A stretch of DNA of 64,000 nt from CAIZQW01 sp942493055 (GTDB lineage: Bacteria > Verrucomicrobiota > Kiritimatiellia > RFP12 > UBA1067): NCBI GenBank assembly GCA_942493055.1, contig OW818680.1, positions 1,612,001-1,676,000 on the forward strand, read 5' to 3'. The notes beneath the pieces were generated by a model that worked only from the letters and a program-made list of their open reading frames with translations, did not search any database and was not told the DNA's origin. Positions 30,190 to 39,121 of this stretch are shown piece by piece. A program made the position numbers and the translations under genes. How positions within the stretch are numbered: position 1 is the first letter of the stretch; the number at the start of each line of letters is the position of its first letter.

Positions 30190-33045
30190 CTATTGAACTG
30201 GCGCGAGCGCGAGCCTTAATCCAATAAAGGTGTTCTTGGAGGTTGGCGGTTCGTTGCTACGATTTGCAGACCAGCAACTTCCAGGGCCGCTAAAACAGCC
30301 ACCGCCGCGACACACGCGGCCGATCCCTGTTTTGCAGAGCGGGTCCGTAATGCCCTCGACGTAGGTATCAGTGACAACACCGCCCTTGTGCGTGCAATAA
30401 TCACGGCACCACTCCCATACATTCCCATGCATATCAAACAAGCCCCAGCTATTCGTTTTTTTCCCACCCACAGGACGGGGCGCGCCCTGACTGTTCTCGC
30501 TATACCAACCCACCTCGTCCATGAGGGGGCAGGAGCCCTCGCGTGTCGCAGGCGTCTTACCGCTGTTGAGCGGGGTCATCGTCCCTGCGCGGCAGGCATA
30601 TTCCCACTGCGCCTCGGTCGGCAGCGTGTAAACATAGCCCTCCGGCAGACGACCAGCCGCCTTTTCCACCTGGGTCAGCTTGTCACAAAAACGCTGGGCG
30701 TCCTCCCAGCTGACTTGCTCAACAGGAGACTGCTTCCCGGCGTTCGTAAACCGTGAGGGATTCATCCCCATAAATGCTTCCCATTGACCTTGCGTGACTT
30801 CATACTTTCCAAGCCAGAACCCCTTTGTCAGGGTCACACGATGCAGGGCTTCGTCATCCTGCCGGTCCAGTTCCTCCTTGGGACTTCCCATCAGGAAGGC
30901 GCCCGCCTTTATCCAGACCAACTCCAGGGGGACATCCCCGGAAAGCTTCAGCATGTAATTTTCGTTCAGCTTTGGGGCCGCGCTCTTTTCCGCTTCGGCC
31001 TTCCGTGCCTTTTCTTCTTCAATCGCAGCAAGCCGGAGCGCCTGGGCCTCCTCGTTGATAACCTTGACCTTCGCAAGTGCCACACCGTAAGCCGCAGCCG
31101 CCTCTTTCCAGGCGTTAAGAGCAACCTCGAAATCACCGCTTTCAAAAGAGGCGCCCGCACGGATAGAGGCTTTCTCTCCCTCCACAAAAAGCTGCTCAGC
31201 AAGTTTGGGAACCCCTGCTTGCTCAGCTGTCAGACGCACCTTTTCCGCCCCCTCCTTTTGCGTTGTTGCTGCCTTGCGTAGGCGAGCCAGGGTCTCCAGT
31301 TCCGTGCAGAGCGCCTGGACTTTGGCAGCATGTGCGACAACCGCAACCCATTTGCGGGTTTGCCAAGCGGAATCCATCGCGCTAAAGGTCTCGTTCAGGA
31401 TACGCACACGAGCTCCGATCCCCTGTCCTGCATCCAAGTTCTGTTTCGTAATCGACTCCTGTGCTGTGACGGCCTTCGTGTAGGCTGGTTTCGCATCATT
31501 CTCACGCGCAAACTCATCCAGCCGTTTTCGGCAGTCTGCTGCCACGGCCTCATCCACCTTCTCAAGCTCCGCAATCTTCAGACCCGCCGCAGCTGAATCC
31601 TTACGTTCCAACGCTACATCGATCTCGCTTCTTAACCGCTCTACCGTCGCGTTCCGCCCGGCAATCTCCTGCTCTTTCTTAATCCGTTCATCCGCTGACT
31701 CCACCTTTTTCCTATAGAGCATCGCGCGCGGCGCATCAACGACCTCCATTTCCTCCACTTTCGCGGCAGCGGTCTTTGTATCGCCTTGATCAAGCGCGGA
31801 GTTCACCGCAACCACCAGCCCGGCAATCCTAATGCTGGTTTGATGGGCCGTATACGACGTGTACCCGACATAGCCGCCGAGCGCTAATAGCGCAAGGAGC
31901 GGCAGCACTAACCAGGACTTCGCTCCTGACGGGGCGCTTCTCTCCTGCTCTTTTTCCGCAGGCTGCACAGGTGCCGCCGACTTTCGTTTCGGCGGAGGCA
32001 CTCCGACCGTCATGGCTGTCGCGACCTGTTGCGCCCCTGCGGCGGAAACCTCTCCCCGCGAACGGGTCTCGGCATTGCAACTCCACGAGGCATCGGTTGC
32101 ATGCGTATCCTCTTCATCGGAAGCATCCGCACCCACGACAGACACGGGTGCCACAGGTGGACGACGGGACGGAGGAGAGGGCTTATTCTCAAGAATCGCC
32201 CGAATACGCGCCAGCAACTCAGAGGGCGTACCCGGACGGTTCTCCATCTTCTTGGCCACCATGCATGAAATCAACTCCGCCGTCTGCGATGAAACAGCAG
32301 GATTGCTCGTCCGGACATCCTGGATCTCCACTTCGCGCAAGACCTGCGCTAAAATCTCAATCGACGTCTTTCCAGTAAAGGGCTTATTGCCGGTCAGCAT
32401 CTCGTAGAGCACAATACCCAGACTGTAAATATCCGAACGCGAATCAACCATGCGCGAGTCGAGCGCCTGCTCCGGCGACATGTAAGCCGGCGTACCGAAG
32501 ACCGAGACGTCCACAGTCAACTGCGTATCTTTGTCACCTGTGGACTTCGCAATGCCCAAATCCGCAAGCTTCGCCACACCCTCATGGGTAAACATAATGT
32601 TGTCCGGCTTGATATCCCGATGGACCATGTGATGCGTATTCGCTGCAACAAGTGCCTCGGTCACCTGCGCTGTAATCTCCAGGGCCCGCTTCTCCGTCAG
32701 TTTGCCCTCGCGCTTCAAGAGCTCCCGGACGCTGCCCCCGGAGACATACTCCATGATGATGTAGTAAATGCCGGTCTCCGCATGCTGGCCCGTATCATAC
32801 ACCGCCACCAAGTTCGGATGCTGAATCTTTGCCGCCAGCTTGGCTTCCCGAATAAAGCGATCCACAAACTTACGATTTCGCTGTGCAACTTCAGGAAAGA
32901 GGATTTTCAAGGCAAAAAGCGAGTCCAGCACTTGATGACGAAGCAGATAGACCTCGCCCATCCCGCCTTTCCCAAGGAGCGCCTCGATGCGGTACTTTTC
33001 AAAAACCGAACCAACTGGCAGAATTGTTTCTTTTTCAGAAGCCAT
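30190..33045 (-). CDS. PknB-type Ser/Thr protein kinase with extracytoplasmic SUMF1 domain
   Basis: 951 residues. Kinase domain about 17-280: GKGGMG 25-30, Lys47 in FALKIL, HRDIKPDN 142-149, DLG 162-164 (DFG variant), and the activation segment GTPAYMSPEQAL. A Pro-rich linker, membrane helix about 378-397, a long helical coiled-coil region about 400-700 (repeated KAAVEK/AEEM-like heptads), and a C-terminal SUMF1-type domain about 705-951 (MGSPKEELDRQDDE; YEVTQGQWEAFMG; LPTEAQWEYACRAGT; GLFDMHGNVWEWCRDY; CRGGGCFSG). Probably senses extracellular or periplasmic signals and phosphorylates cytoplasmic targets. No ribosome site is obvious. Confidence 0.9.
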   Translation of the reverse strand: MASEKETILPVGSVFEKYRIEALLGKGGMGEVYLLRHQVLDSLFALKILFPEVAQRNRKFVDRFIREAKLAAKIQHPNLVAVYDTGQHAETGIYYIIMEYVSGGSVRELLKREGKLTEKRALEITAQVTEALVAANTHHMVHRDIKPDNIMFTHEGVAKLADLGIAKSTGDKDTQLTVDVSVFGTPAYMSPEQALDSRMVDSRSDIYSLGIVLYEMLTGNKPFTGKTSIEILAQVLREVEIQDVRTSNPAVSSQTAELISCMVAKKMENRPGTPSELLARIRAILENKPSPPSRRPPVAPVSVVGADASDEEDTHATDASWSCNAETRSRGEVSAAGAQQVATAMTVGVPPPKRKSAAPVQPAEKEQERSAPSGAKSWLVLPLLALLALGGYVGYTSYTAHQTSIRIAGLVVAVNSALDQGDTKTAAAKVEEMEVVDAPRAMLYRKKVESADERIKKEQEIAGRNATVERLRSEIDVALERKDSAAAGLKIAELEKVDEAVAADCRKRLDEFARENDAKPAYTKAVTAQESITKQNLDAGQGIGARVRILNETFSAMDSAWQTRKWVAVVAHAAKVQALCTELETLARLRKAATTQKEGAEKVRLTAEQAGVPKLAEQLFVEGEKASIRAGASFESGDFEVALNAWKEAAAAYGVALAKVKVINEEAQALRLAAIEEEKARKAEAEKSAAPKLNENYMLKLSGDVPLELVWIKAGAFLMGSPKEELDRQDDEALHRVTLTKGFWLGKYEVTQGQWEAFMGMNPSRFTNAGKQSPVEQVSWEDAQRFCDKLTQVEKAAGRLPEGYVYTLPTEAQWEYACRAGTMTPLNSGKTPATREGSCPLMDEVGWYSENSQGAPRPVGGKKTNSWGLFDMHGNVWEWCRDYCTHKGGVVTDTYVEGITDPLCKTGIGRVCRGGGCFSGPGSCWSANRSNEPPTSKNTFIGLRLALAPVQ

Positions 33046-33104
33046 ATTTATGGGTTAATCATATCTGCTTTTACCCCCTTCGTCAATTAGCAAGATTCCT
33101 GCAT

Positions 33105-33136
33105 TCCATTATTCCAGCATTCCATTATTCTAATGG
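33105..33136. repeat. 'CATTCCATTATTC' word repeat
   Basis: GCATTCCATTATTCCA and GCATTCCATTATTCTA are near-exact tandem 16-base units between divergent genes. Same class of word repeats as at 40735-40815 (GCATTC words). Confidence 0.55.
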
Positions 33137-33211
33137 GGCTCACTGTTTTATATTTGCCTTTCTTAAGGATTAAAGCTATTTTAATTTAACTCGAAAGGAT
33201 GGTATTTTTTT

Positions 33212-34786
33212 ATGCTCCTGACATTTGGCAAATCGCGACACGTTTCTCATGCGCATGCCGGCCTGGTTATTCTGAACCTGCTCCTTTCCCTGTTTCTCAC
33301 GTCCATCCTCTCAGTATGGTTCCAGGCCAAGAGGCGCCAATCCCCTATCGCCGAGAACCCCTACCCTCCTTTTATAGGGAAATCCTACCCGGAAGATGCC
33401 AAGCCCACCGCCAGACAACGGCAGTGGGCATTGGCCACCAGCGCTGTCCTGACCGAGATCAACACCTGCTGCCATTTCATACTGGAAGAAACGCAATCAA
33501 CAAATGCTCACGGGGCCAAGACCCTTAGGAATGGATGGGGTGTCCATAATCGTGAAGATTTACTGAGGTCCCTGAAATGGCTGGAAGAAGGAGGACACAG
33601 AAGACGCTATGATTCATTTGCCCGAGCGCTTCAACAAAGAGGTCAGATCCTCGCGCGTCCAGAAGTATCATACGCTGCAGATCTAACGAATATCGATGAT
33701 GAACAGAAACGTACCATCGCGGTTGTCAAAATCATCCACAAACGTTTTGGAAAGCAAGGATTGGCGGGCTGGGACTTTTCACGCTATGTCTCCCTGTGCA
33801 GATGGGGGGTTCATGCGGGGTACATCACGGAGGAAGAGGCCTGGATGAGAATCATGCCCGTTGCACGCATGCTCCAGTCCACGTTTAGCTCGTGGGAGGA
33901 GTTGGCCTACAACTACCGCCTCGGTCGTATTTTCTGGTCCCCCATGTATGATGACGATGACATTCTCAAAGCTCTGGAAAGATTAAAAAATGAGAACAGC
34001 AGCCCATGGACATGCCTCACGTGGCAGACAAATCTCCTGCCGGAAAAACAACAGGATGATGGTTCAGAAGAGGCTCTCCTTGGACGTGCATGGGTCGCCG
34101 GCTTTGGAAAGCGCTGTGACAGCAAAACATGGAAAGAGTATTGTTCTGAGGCCTTTAAATTGTTTGTGAAATCAGCGGAGAAAGGAAATGTATCTGGCAT
34201 GTACTCCCTTGCAAACTGCTATAACCATGGAAAAGGTTGCCCGCCGGATCAGCAACGCTATCGACAGTGGATTGAGAAGTGCGTGGCCGCAGGTGAACCC
34301 TGGTCGCATTATCGTTGGGCCATGAACTGCTACAGGGACAAAGCACTTAACGTTGATCAAAAACGGATCGCTGAGCTCATCGCCTTTTCAGCCACCAACA
34401 ATGGATCTGCTGCCTCAGTCGCGATGCACGGATGGATTTTTGAGACAGGCTATGGCGGGACAAAGAAAGATCCCAAGAAAGCACTGGATTGTTATTATCA
34501 AGCCGCTTCAACCGAAGAAGCGTGGGCCATGGCTAAAATCGGCGACGCTTATCAGGAGGGGAGAGGCATCGAGAAAAACAGGACCGAGGCAGCGCGCTGG
34601 TATTACAGATCGGCCATCAACCGAAACGAGCAAGCCATGTTCGAGTATGCCGAGTGCCTTCGCAAGGGAGACGGCATACCGACCAACACGGTCGAGGCGC
34701 TCACGTGGTATCATCAAGCAGCCACCAACAACGATGTCCGAGCCCTCAGATACCTCAAGCGTTTAGGAGAAAAGAAGACGGAATAA
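33212..34786 (+). CDS. membrane-anchored DUF1266 protein with Sel1 repeats
   Basis: 524 residues. An N-terminal membrane helix (about 15-37), a DUF1266-like domain about 65-250 (LAGWDFSRYVSLCRWGVHAG; FSSWEELAYNYRLGRIFW), then at least five Sel1 repeats about 300-510 (SGMYSLANCYNHGKGC; WAMAKIGDAYQEGRGIEKN; QAMFEYAECLRKGDGIPTN). The repeats usually bind partner proteins; DUF1266 is of unknown activity. AGGA lies 12 bases before the ATG. Divergent from the kinase gene, sharing the 166-base gap. Confidence 0.78.
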   Translation: MLLTFGKSRHVSHAHAGLVILNLLLSLFLTSILSVWFQAKRRQSPIAENPYPPFIGKSYPEDAKPTARQRQWALATSAVLTEINTCCHFILEETQSTNAHGAKTLRNGWGVHNREDLLRSLKWLEEGGHRRRYDSFARALQQRGQILARPEVSYAADLTNIDDEQKRTIAVVKIIHKRFGKQGLAGWDFSRYVSLCRWGVHAGYITEEEAWMRIMPVARMLQSTFSSWEELAYNYRLGRIFWSPMYDDDDILKALERLKNENSSPWTCLTWQTNLLPEKQQDDGSEEALLGRAWVAGFGKRCDSKTWKEYCSEAFKLFVKSAEKGNVSGMYSLANCYNHGKGCPPDQQRYRQWIEKCVAAGEPWSHYRWAMNCYRDKALNVDQKRIAELIAFSATNNGSAASVAMHGWIFETGYGGTKKDPKKALDCYYQAASTEEAWAMAKIGDAYQEGRGIEKNRTEAARWYYRSAINRNEQAMFEYAECLRKGDGIPTNTVEALTWYHQAATNNDVRALRYLKRLGEKKTE

Positions 34787-34832
34787 TTGACAGATTTAAG
34801 GTGTGCCTCGAATTTTAAATCCATTGCCAATA

Positions 34833-35720
34833 TTATGAATGTAGAACACGTGTCGTGGCCGGCGCTCTTCGTGTGATCCGGCAATACGCATCATCGGTCA
34901 TGCCCAGAGCGATGACCGCATAAATTGTTTCATCCACGGGAATGCCCAGACGTTTTTGAATATTCACATCCCTTTTGAGTGCTGCTGTCGCGAACCCGAT
35001 CAGGCAGGTTCCCAAGCCCATCGCATGCGCGGCAAGCAGGATGTTCTGCGCGGCCAGCAACGCATCCTCTGCTGGGGTTGACGCCCCTGGCTTGCATCCC
35101 ACCACGATGATGGCTGGCGCGTTGAAAAAGAGCTTGTCCTTCTTCGTCTCTTCCCACTCCTTCAGCGCCTTCTCGATAGAGGCATAGTGCTTGCAATAGT
35201 AGGTTCGTAGATCGCGTGAGAACCATCGGATAAAGGGCAAACGAGCTATTTTGTTAAGGCGCGTAAAAAAATCAAGGATCTCTGCGCTGAGTCTCATCAC
35301 AGCAGCCCTGTCAGGCAATATCGTAAACGTCCACGCTTGGCAGTTGGTCCCCGAAGGCGCTGAAGCGCCGATCTGGGCAAGATCCTGCAAGCGCGCGAGG
35401 TCGACCGGCGTGTCAAGAAAGTGACGGCAAGAGCGCCGCGAGCGCATCAGCGCGACCAGAGAGGCCAAATCGGGTTTTCCATACGGTACCCACTCCTGGC
35501 TAATTTGGAAGGTGGTATAGTCCCCTGCACTTTTTTCCAATGCCGATACCTTCACAGAGCCTGTCGGACACACCGCCTCGCACTGTCCGCAGGCGATGCA
35601 TCGCTCACCTGTGACAACAGCTTTCCCACTCTGAAGCGTCAGAAACGAGATCGTACAAGTCTCCACGCACCGCCCGCATCCGACGCACGTCTCAGAATCA
35701 ATTTTTACAGCATCATTCAT
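34833..35720 (-). CDS. nitroreductase family protein with N-terminal 2[4Fe-4S] ferredoxin
   Basis: 295 residues. Two cluster motifs near the N-terminus, CVGCGRCVETC (about 12-22) and CIACGQCEAVCP (41-52), followed by a nitroreductase domain (RRSCRHFLDTPVD, SGTNCQAWTFTI, and GLGTCLIGFATAALK). It is a flavoprotein fed by its own ferredoxin module, common in anaerobes; substrate unknown. Single gene. Confidence 0.92.
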   Translation of the reverse strand: MNDAVKIDSETCVGCGRCVETCTISFLTLQSGKAVVTGERCIACGQCEAVCPTGSVKVSALEKSAGDYTTFQISQEWVPYGKPDLASLVALMRSRRSCRHFLDTPVDLARLQDLAQIGASAPSGTNCQAWTFTILPDRAAVMRLSAEILDFFTRLNKIARLPFIRWFSRDLRTYYCKHYASIEKALKEWEETKKDKLFFNAPAIIVVGCKPGASTPAEDALLAAQNILLAAHAMGLGTCLIGFATAALKRDVNIQKRLGIPVDETIYAVIALGMTDDAYCRITRRAPATTRVLHS

Positions 35721-36110
35721 GGTTTGAATATATAATCACTTCAGACTTCAAAAGAGAAGGGCAAATATCAGAAGGAGTAACTTTTAGCTACGGATTGCGC
35801 GGATTGAGAATGATTTACCGCAACCAGCCTACGCCTTCGCTAAAGCTACGGCCGACAAGAAGGCTACGGCGGTTAGGAAGAACGCATTGAACACAGAGAA
35901 GAAAAATTTGACCCAGCTTCCAAAAGCAAAGTCTTTAGAAGTTGATCTTAACGATCTTTGTTATTTGCGGTGAATATTTTCGATGCTGTGAAGGGACAGC
36001 CAAAAACAAATCCTTAAAATCTTGTAAATCCTGTCGAAAACAATTCTCGTCTGCTCTCTGTGACTCTGTGAGAAATACAAAATGGACGTTCGATGTTCGA
36101 AGTTCGAGGT
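35721..36110. other. gene-free repeat region
   Basis: Holds CTACGCCTTCGCTAAAGCTA (about 35829) and a second CTACGGCGG word, the 73-base repeat at 35972-36044, and GTTCGATGTTCGAAGTTCGA (36089-36108). No gene is supported. Confidence 0.55.
35972..36044. repeat. 73-base dispersed repeat, copy 1
   Basis: Begins GAATATTTTCGATGCTGTG, continues CCAAAAACAAATCCT and ends AAATCCTGTCGAAAACAAT. Copy 2 at 38964-39036 matches over the whole length with small differences. Both sit outside the ISL3 element but on its two sides, about 1.6 kb and 0.08 kb away. Confidence 0.7.
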
Positions 36111-37493
36111 TTACTGCTGTGCTATGAGCATGGTTTCGTCGACCAGCCGGTTCGCGTGGTCGATCAGATACAACGGCAGAGAAAGCAGGCGATAGGATAT
36201 GCGGGTGTTGTCATGCATGGTGTCCGTGACCTCCAGCAGCGAAGGCTTATCGGCGTTGAAACGCAGCGCCAGACGCGCCTCCTTCTCGGCCACGAACTGC
36301 CATAATGAACGCAACCGACCGGTCTTGCCGGCTTTGACCTCCACCGGTACGACACCTCCGCCGCGGACGATCACATAGTCGACCTCCGCTGCGGAGGTCG
36401 ACTTTTCGCGCGCCCAGTAAAACAGTTCCGGTTGCTCCCAGGGCGGACGGGCGTACAGCAGATGCTGTCCCACAACCTGTTCGACTGCGGCACCGGCATT
36501 CACCAGCATCAGGTCAGGCTCACGTTCCACGTCAGCCGCCCTCAGACCGCAGGCGTGCAGCAGGAGTCCGCAGTCGAGAAACAGCACCTTGAAGGCCTCC
36601 TCCCTTGCACCCGCCCCAACCGGAAGTCCAGAGCATGAAGACTGCCTGACCCTGTAAACGAGCCGGGCGAGTTCCAGCAGATGCAGGCTACGGCCAAGGT
36701 CTCTCGCGGAGTCCTCTCGCGAAACGTTGGCAAACTTAAAGCGCTGTCCGACCATGACGGGCAATCGACTGAACATCTTGAGGAGGCGCTCATGGTTGAC
36801 CCTCTGCCCGTACTTGGCAAAATCGTCGCGAAGCGTCCCAAGGATTGACTCCTTGACGCGGTCGGCCTCGAGCAACGAACATGTTCGGGCATACGTCTCG
36901 ACCGCCTCGGGCATTCCGCCGAGCGCCAGAAAGGTGCGGAAGAGGCGCAAGAGCGTCTGATGTGCGGTGTCTGGCATCGTCTCCTTGCAGCCGAAAGCGT
37001 TCAGAAAGACAGACCAGCGTTCGTTTCCGGTCGCATCGAGAAACTCGCCAAACGTCATGGGTCCTAAGTGTAAATACTCGATACGTCCGACGGGCATCGA
37101 GAACGAATGCTCCTCCAGGACAAAATCCAACAGCGAACCGGCTGCAATGACATGGAGGTCGGGAATCTCCTCATAGAAGTACCTGAGACGCGCCAGAAAT
37201 TCCGGCACTGCCTGGATTTCATCGAAAAAGAGAAGGGTCGTCCCCGGGATGATCCGCTGGCCGTACTCCAACTCCAGCAACTGCACCATCCGGGCAGGCG
37301 GCTCCTGGACGATGCCCCTGAGAAATACGCGATCCCGATCCGCATTGACGGTCAGGCTGGTTGCGAATTCGCGCTTCGCGAAAGCCTCGACCAGGTACGA
37401 TTTTCCGACTTGGCGCGCGCCGCGCAACACGAGCGGTTTACGCTTCTCCCGCTGCTTCCACTCCATGAGGTAGGCAAAGGCCAATCGGTTCAT
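36111..37493 (-). CDS. AAA-14/DUF4143-type ATPase
   Basis: 460 residues. Walker A GARQVGKSYLV (about 25-35), Walker B LLFFDEIQAVP (about 85-96), sensor region VIAAGSLLDFVL, then the DUF4143 winged-helix and nuclease-like C-terminus with AEVDYVIVRGGGVVPVEVKAG (D...ExK pattern of PD-(D/E)XK enzymes). Such proteins occur as mobile, often standalone ATPases of unknown role, possibly defence or toxin control. The TAA overlaps the GTTCGAGG repeat end. Confidence 0.87.
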   Translation of the reverse strand: MNRLAFAYLMEWKQREKRKPLVLRGARQVGKSYLVEAFAKREFATSLTVNADRDRVFLRGIVQEPPARMVQLLELEYGQRIIPGTTLLFFDEIQAVPEFLARLRYFYEEIPDLHVIAAGSLLDFVLEEHSFSMPVGRIEYLHLGPMTFGEFLDATGNERWSVFLNAFGCKETMPDTAHQTLLRLFRTFLALGGMPEAVETYARTCSLLEADRVKESILGTLRDDFAKYGQRVNHERLLKMFSRLPVMVGQRFKFANVSREDSARDLGRSLHLLELARLVYRVRQSSCSGLPVGAGAREEAFKVLFLDCGLLLHACGLRAADVEREPDLMLVNAGAAVEQVVGQHLLYARPPWEQPELFYWAREKSTSAAEVDYVIVRGGGVVPVEVKAGKTGRLRSLWQFVAEKEARLALRFNADKPSLLEVTDTMHDNTRISYRLLSLPLYLIDHANRLVDETMLIAQQ

Positions 37494-37573
37494 GATGCTC
37501 CTTATAAGGGGTTATTAAGTGCATAATATGCATAATATAACGTGTTATGTCAAGCGTGAATGGCTTTTTTTCG

Positions 37574-37581
37574 GATTTTTT
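37574..37581. repeat. target-site duplication, left copy
   Basis: GATTTTTT immediately before the left end of the ISL3 element; identical 8 bases follow the right end at 38886-38893. Eight bases is the duplication length of the ISL3 family. Confidence 0.85.
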
Positions 37582-37606
37582 GGCTCTTCGAACATTTTAG
37601 TGGGTA
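37582..37606 (+). repeat. ISL3 left terminal inverted repeat
   Basis: Starts GGCTCTTCGAACATTTT and ends GTGGGTA. Differs from the right end at positions 3, 18 and 19. Confidence 0.88.
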
Positions 37607-37648
37607 ATAACAGGTGAAAGCAGGTGTAGGGTTTGATATTCTTTACTC

Positions 37649-38869
37649 ATGGAAACAAACAAGCACTACGAACTACTATTGGGATTGGATAAAAATTGGG
37701 AAGTGAATCAAGTCGATCTGAGCGTTCAGGAACTGCGAGTTGATATTCACGTTAAGTACATTGGCAAGGAGGCAGCGTGCCCGGAATGCGGCAAGGAGTG
37801 CAGCCTGTATGATCATTCGCCCGAGCGTCAATGGAGGCATCTGGACACGATGCAGTTTCTGACGACCATACATGCCTCAGTCCCGCGTATTTCGTGTGAA
37901 ACTCACAAGGTGAGGACCATCGCGGCCCCCTGGGCGGGGAAGCACTCAAGGTTCACGCTACTCTTCGAGGCATTCGCGATCAAAGTCATCGAGGGGGCAA
38001 GGTCAATATCCGACACACAGAAGATCCTACGGCTGGGATGGAAGCAGATACAGACGATCATGGCGTCCGCCGTCGAAAGAGGGATGGAGCGTCGTGAGGC
38101 CGACGAAATCGCCTGGGTGGGTATGGATGAGAAATCGTTCAGGAAGGGGCACAGGTATATAAGCGTCATGAGCGACATAGACGGACGGCGCATCCTGGAG
38201 GTTGTCGAGGGGAGAAGCTCGGAGGTCGCGGAGAAGCTGATTACGGAAGGGCTGAATCCGTTTCAGAGGGAGATGGTCTGCGGTGTCGCCATGGACATGT
38301 CCGCCCCGTATGAGGCCGCAGTGAAGGCCCGGCTGCCAAATGCCGACATCATCTTTGACAAGTTCCATATCGTAAGACATCTTGCGGATGCGGTCGACTC
38401 CGTGCGCAAGGCGGAGCACGCCCGGCTGCAGAAGAAAGGTGACGACAGGCTCAAGAAGACAAAGTATCTATGGCTCAAGGGTTTTGAAAGCATGAGCGAC
38501 GAGGCCAAGGCGAAGCTCGAGGATTTACGGCGGCAGTCGCTGGATGTCGCGAAAGCCTGGCACGTCAAAAACATGTTCACTGACTTCTGGACAAGGCGGG
38601 ACAAGGACTTTGCGAGGAGATTCTTTGACTTCTGGTATAACGAGGCCTTGTCGGTGAAGCTTCGCCCGATGAGAAAAGTGGCGGAGATGCTCAAACGCCA
38701 CCTTGAGAATATCGTAACTTATTTCGACTGTTACATCACCAATGCGATAACGGAAGGCTTTAACAGCAAGATACAGGCGATCAAGGCAAATGCAAGAGGG
38801 TTTAGAAACTTCTCAAATTACCGAACGTCCATCCTGTTCTTTTGTGGAAGACTTAGCCTCTACCCATAA
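37649..38869 (+). CDS. ISL3-family transposase
   Basis: 406 residues, normal length. N-terminal zinc-binding region with ACPECGKECSLYDH (about 43-56) and RHLDTMQFLTTIHASVPRISCETH; a helix-turn-helix (KILRLGWKQIQTIMASAVER); DDE core with Asp in AWVGMDEKSFRKGHRY and VAMDMSAPYEAAVKARLP, IIFDKFHIVRHLADAV, and Glu in NAITEGFNSKIQAIK. The stop codon lies inside the right inverted repeat. The gene is intact and probably active. Confidence 0.95.
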   Translation: METNKHYELLLGLDKNWEVNQVDLSVQELRVDIHVKYIGKEAACPECGKECSLYDHSPERQWRHLDTMQFLTTIHASVPRISCETHKVRTIAAPWAGKHSRFTLLFEAFAIKVIEGARSISDTQKILRLGWKQIQTIMASAVERGMERREADEIAWVGMDEKSFRKGHRYISVMSDIDGRRILEVVEGRSSEVAEKLITEGLNPFQREMVCGVAMDMSAPYEAAVKARLPNADIIFDKFHIVRHLADAVDSVRKAEHARLQKKGDDRLKKTKYLWLKGFESMSDEAKAKLEDLRRQSLDVAKAWHVKNMFTDFWTRRDKDFARRFFDFWYNEALSVKLRPMRKVAEMLKRHLENIVTYFDCYITNAITEGFNSKIQAIKANARGFRNFSNYRTSILFFCGRLSLYP

Positions 38870-38885
38870 AAATGTTCGAAGAACC
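38861..38885 (-). repeat. ISL3 right terminal inverted repeat
   Basis: TACCCATAAAAATGTTCGAA then GAACC; the complement starts GGTTCTTCGAACATTTTTAT and ends GGGTA. It contains the transposase stop codon. Confidence 0.88.
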
Positions 38886-38893
38886 GATTTTTT
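38886..38893. repeat. target-site duplication, right copy
   Basis: GATTTTTT, identical to 37574-37581. Confidence 0.85.
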
Positions 38894-38963
38894 TCAGGAT
38901 AAGCAGGATTTTGAGGGTTTAATTGATCGTTAGCTATTGAAAACTGTCCACCAACTTCGAACT

Positions 38964-39036
38964 GAATATTTCCGAAGCTCTGAAGGGGAACCAAAAACAA
39001 ATCCTTTAAATCCTGTTAATCCTGTCAAAATAACAA
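38964..39036. repeat. 73-base dispersed repeat, copy 2
   Basis: Begins GAATATTTCCGAAGCTCTG, continues CCAAAAACAAATCCT and ends AATCCTGTCAAAATAACAAT. Pairs with 35972-36044; the short copy at 3919-3947 shares the last third. Confidence 0.7.
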
Positions 39037-39121
39037 TCCGCTTTCAACAAATAATCTCATTGCCATCATGTACACAGTGTAGTAATTTTGATTCCAAGTA
39101 ATCATACGACTGGGATAACTC

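Larger units (their letters stand above)
37582..38885 (+). mobile_element. complete ISL3-family insertion sequence
   Basis: 1304 bases bounded by 25-bp terminal inverted repeats (22/25 match): GGCTCTTCGAACATTTTAGT at the left (37582-37606) and the complement of GGTTCTTCGAACATTTTTAT at the right (38861-38885). Flanked by an exact 8-bp duplication GATTTTTT. One uninterrupted transposase fills it. All features indicate a recent, intact insertion. Confidence 0.93.
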
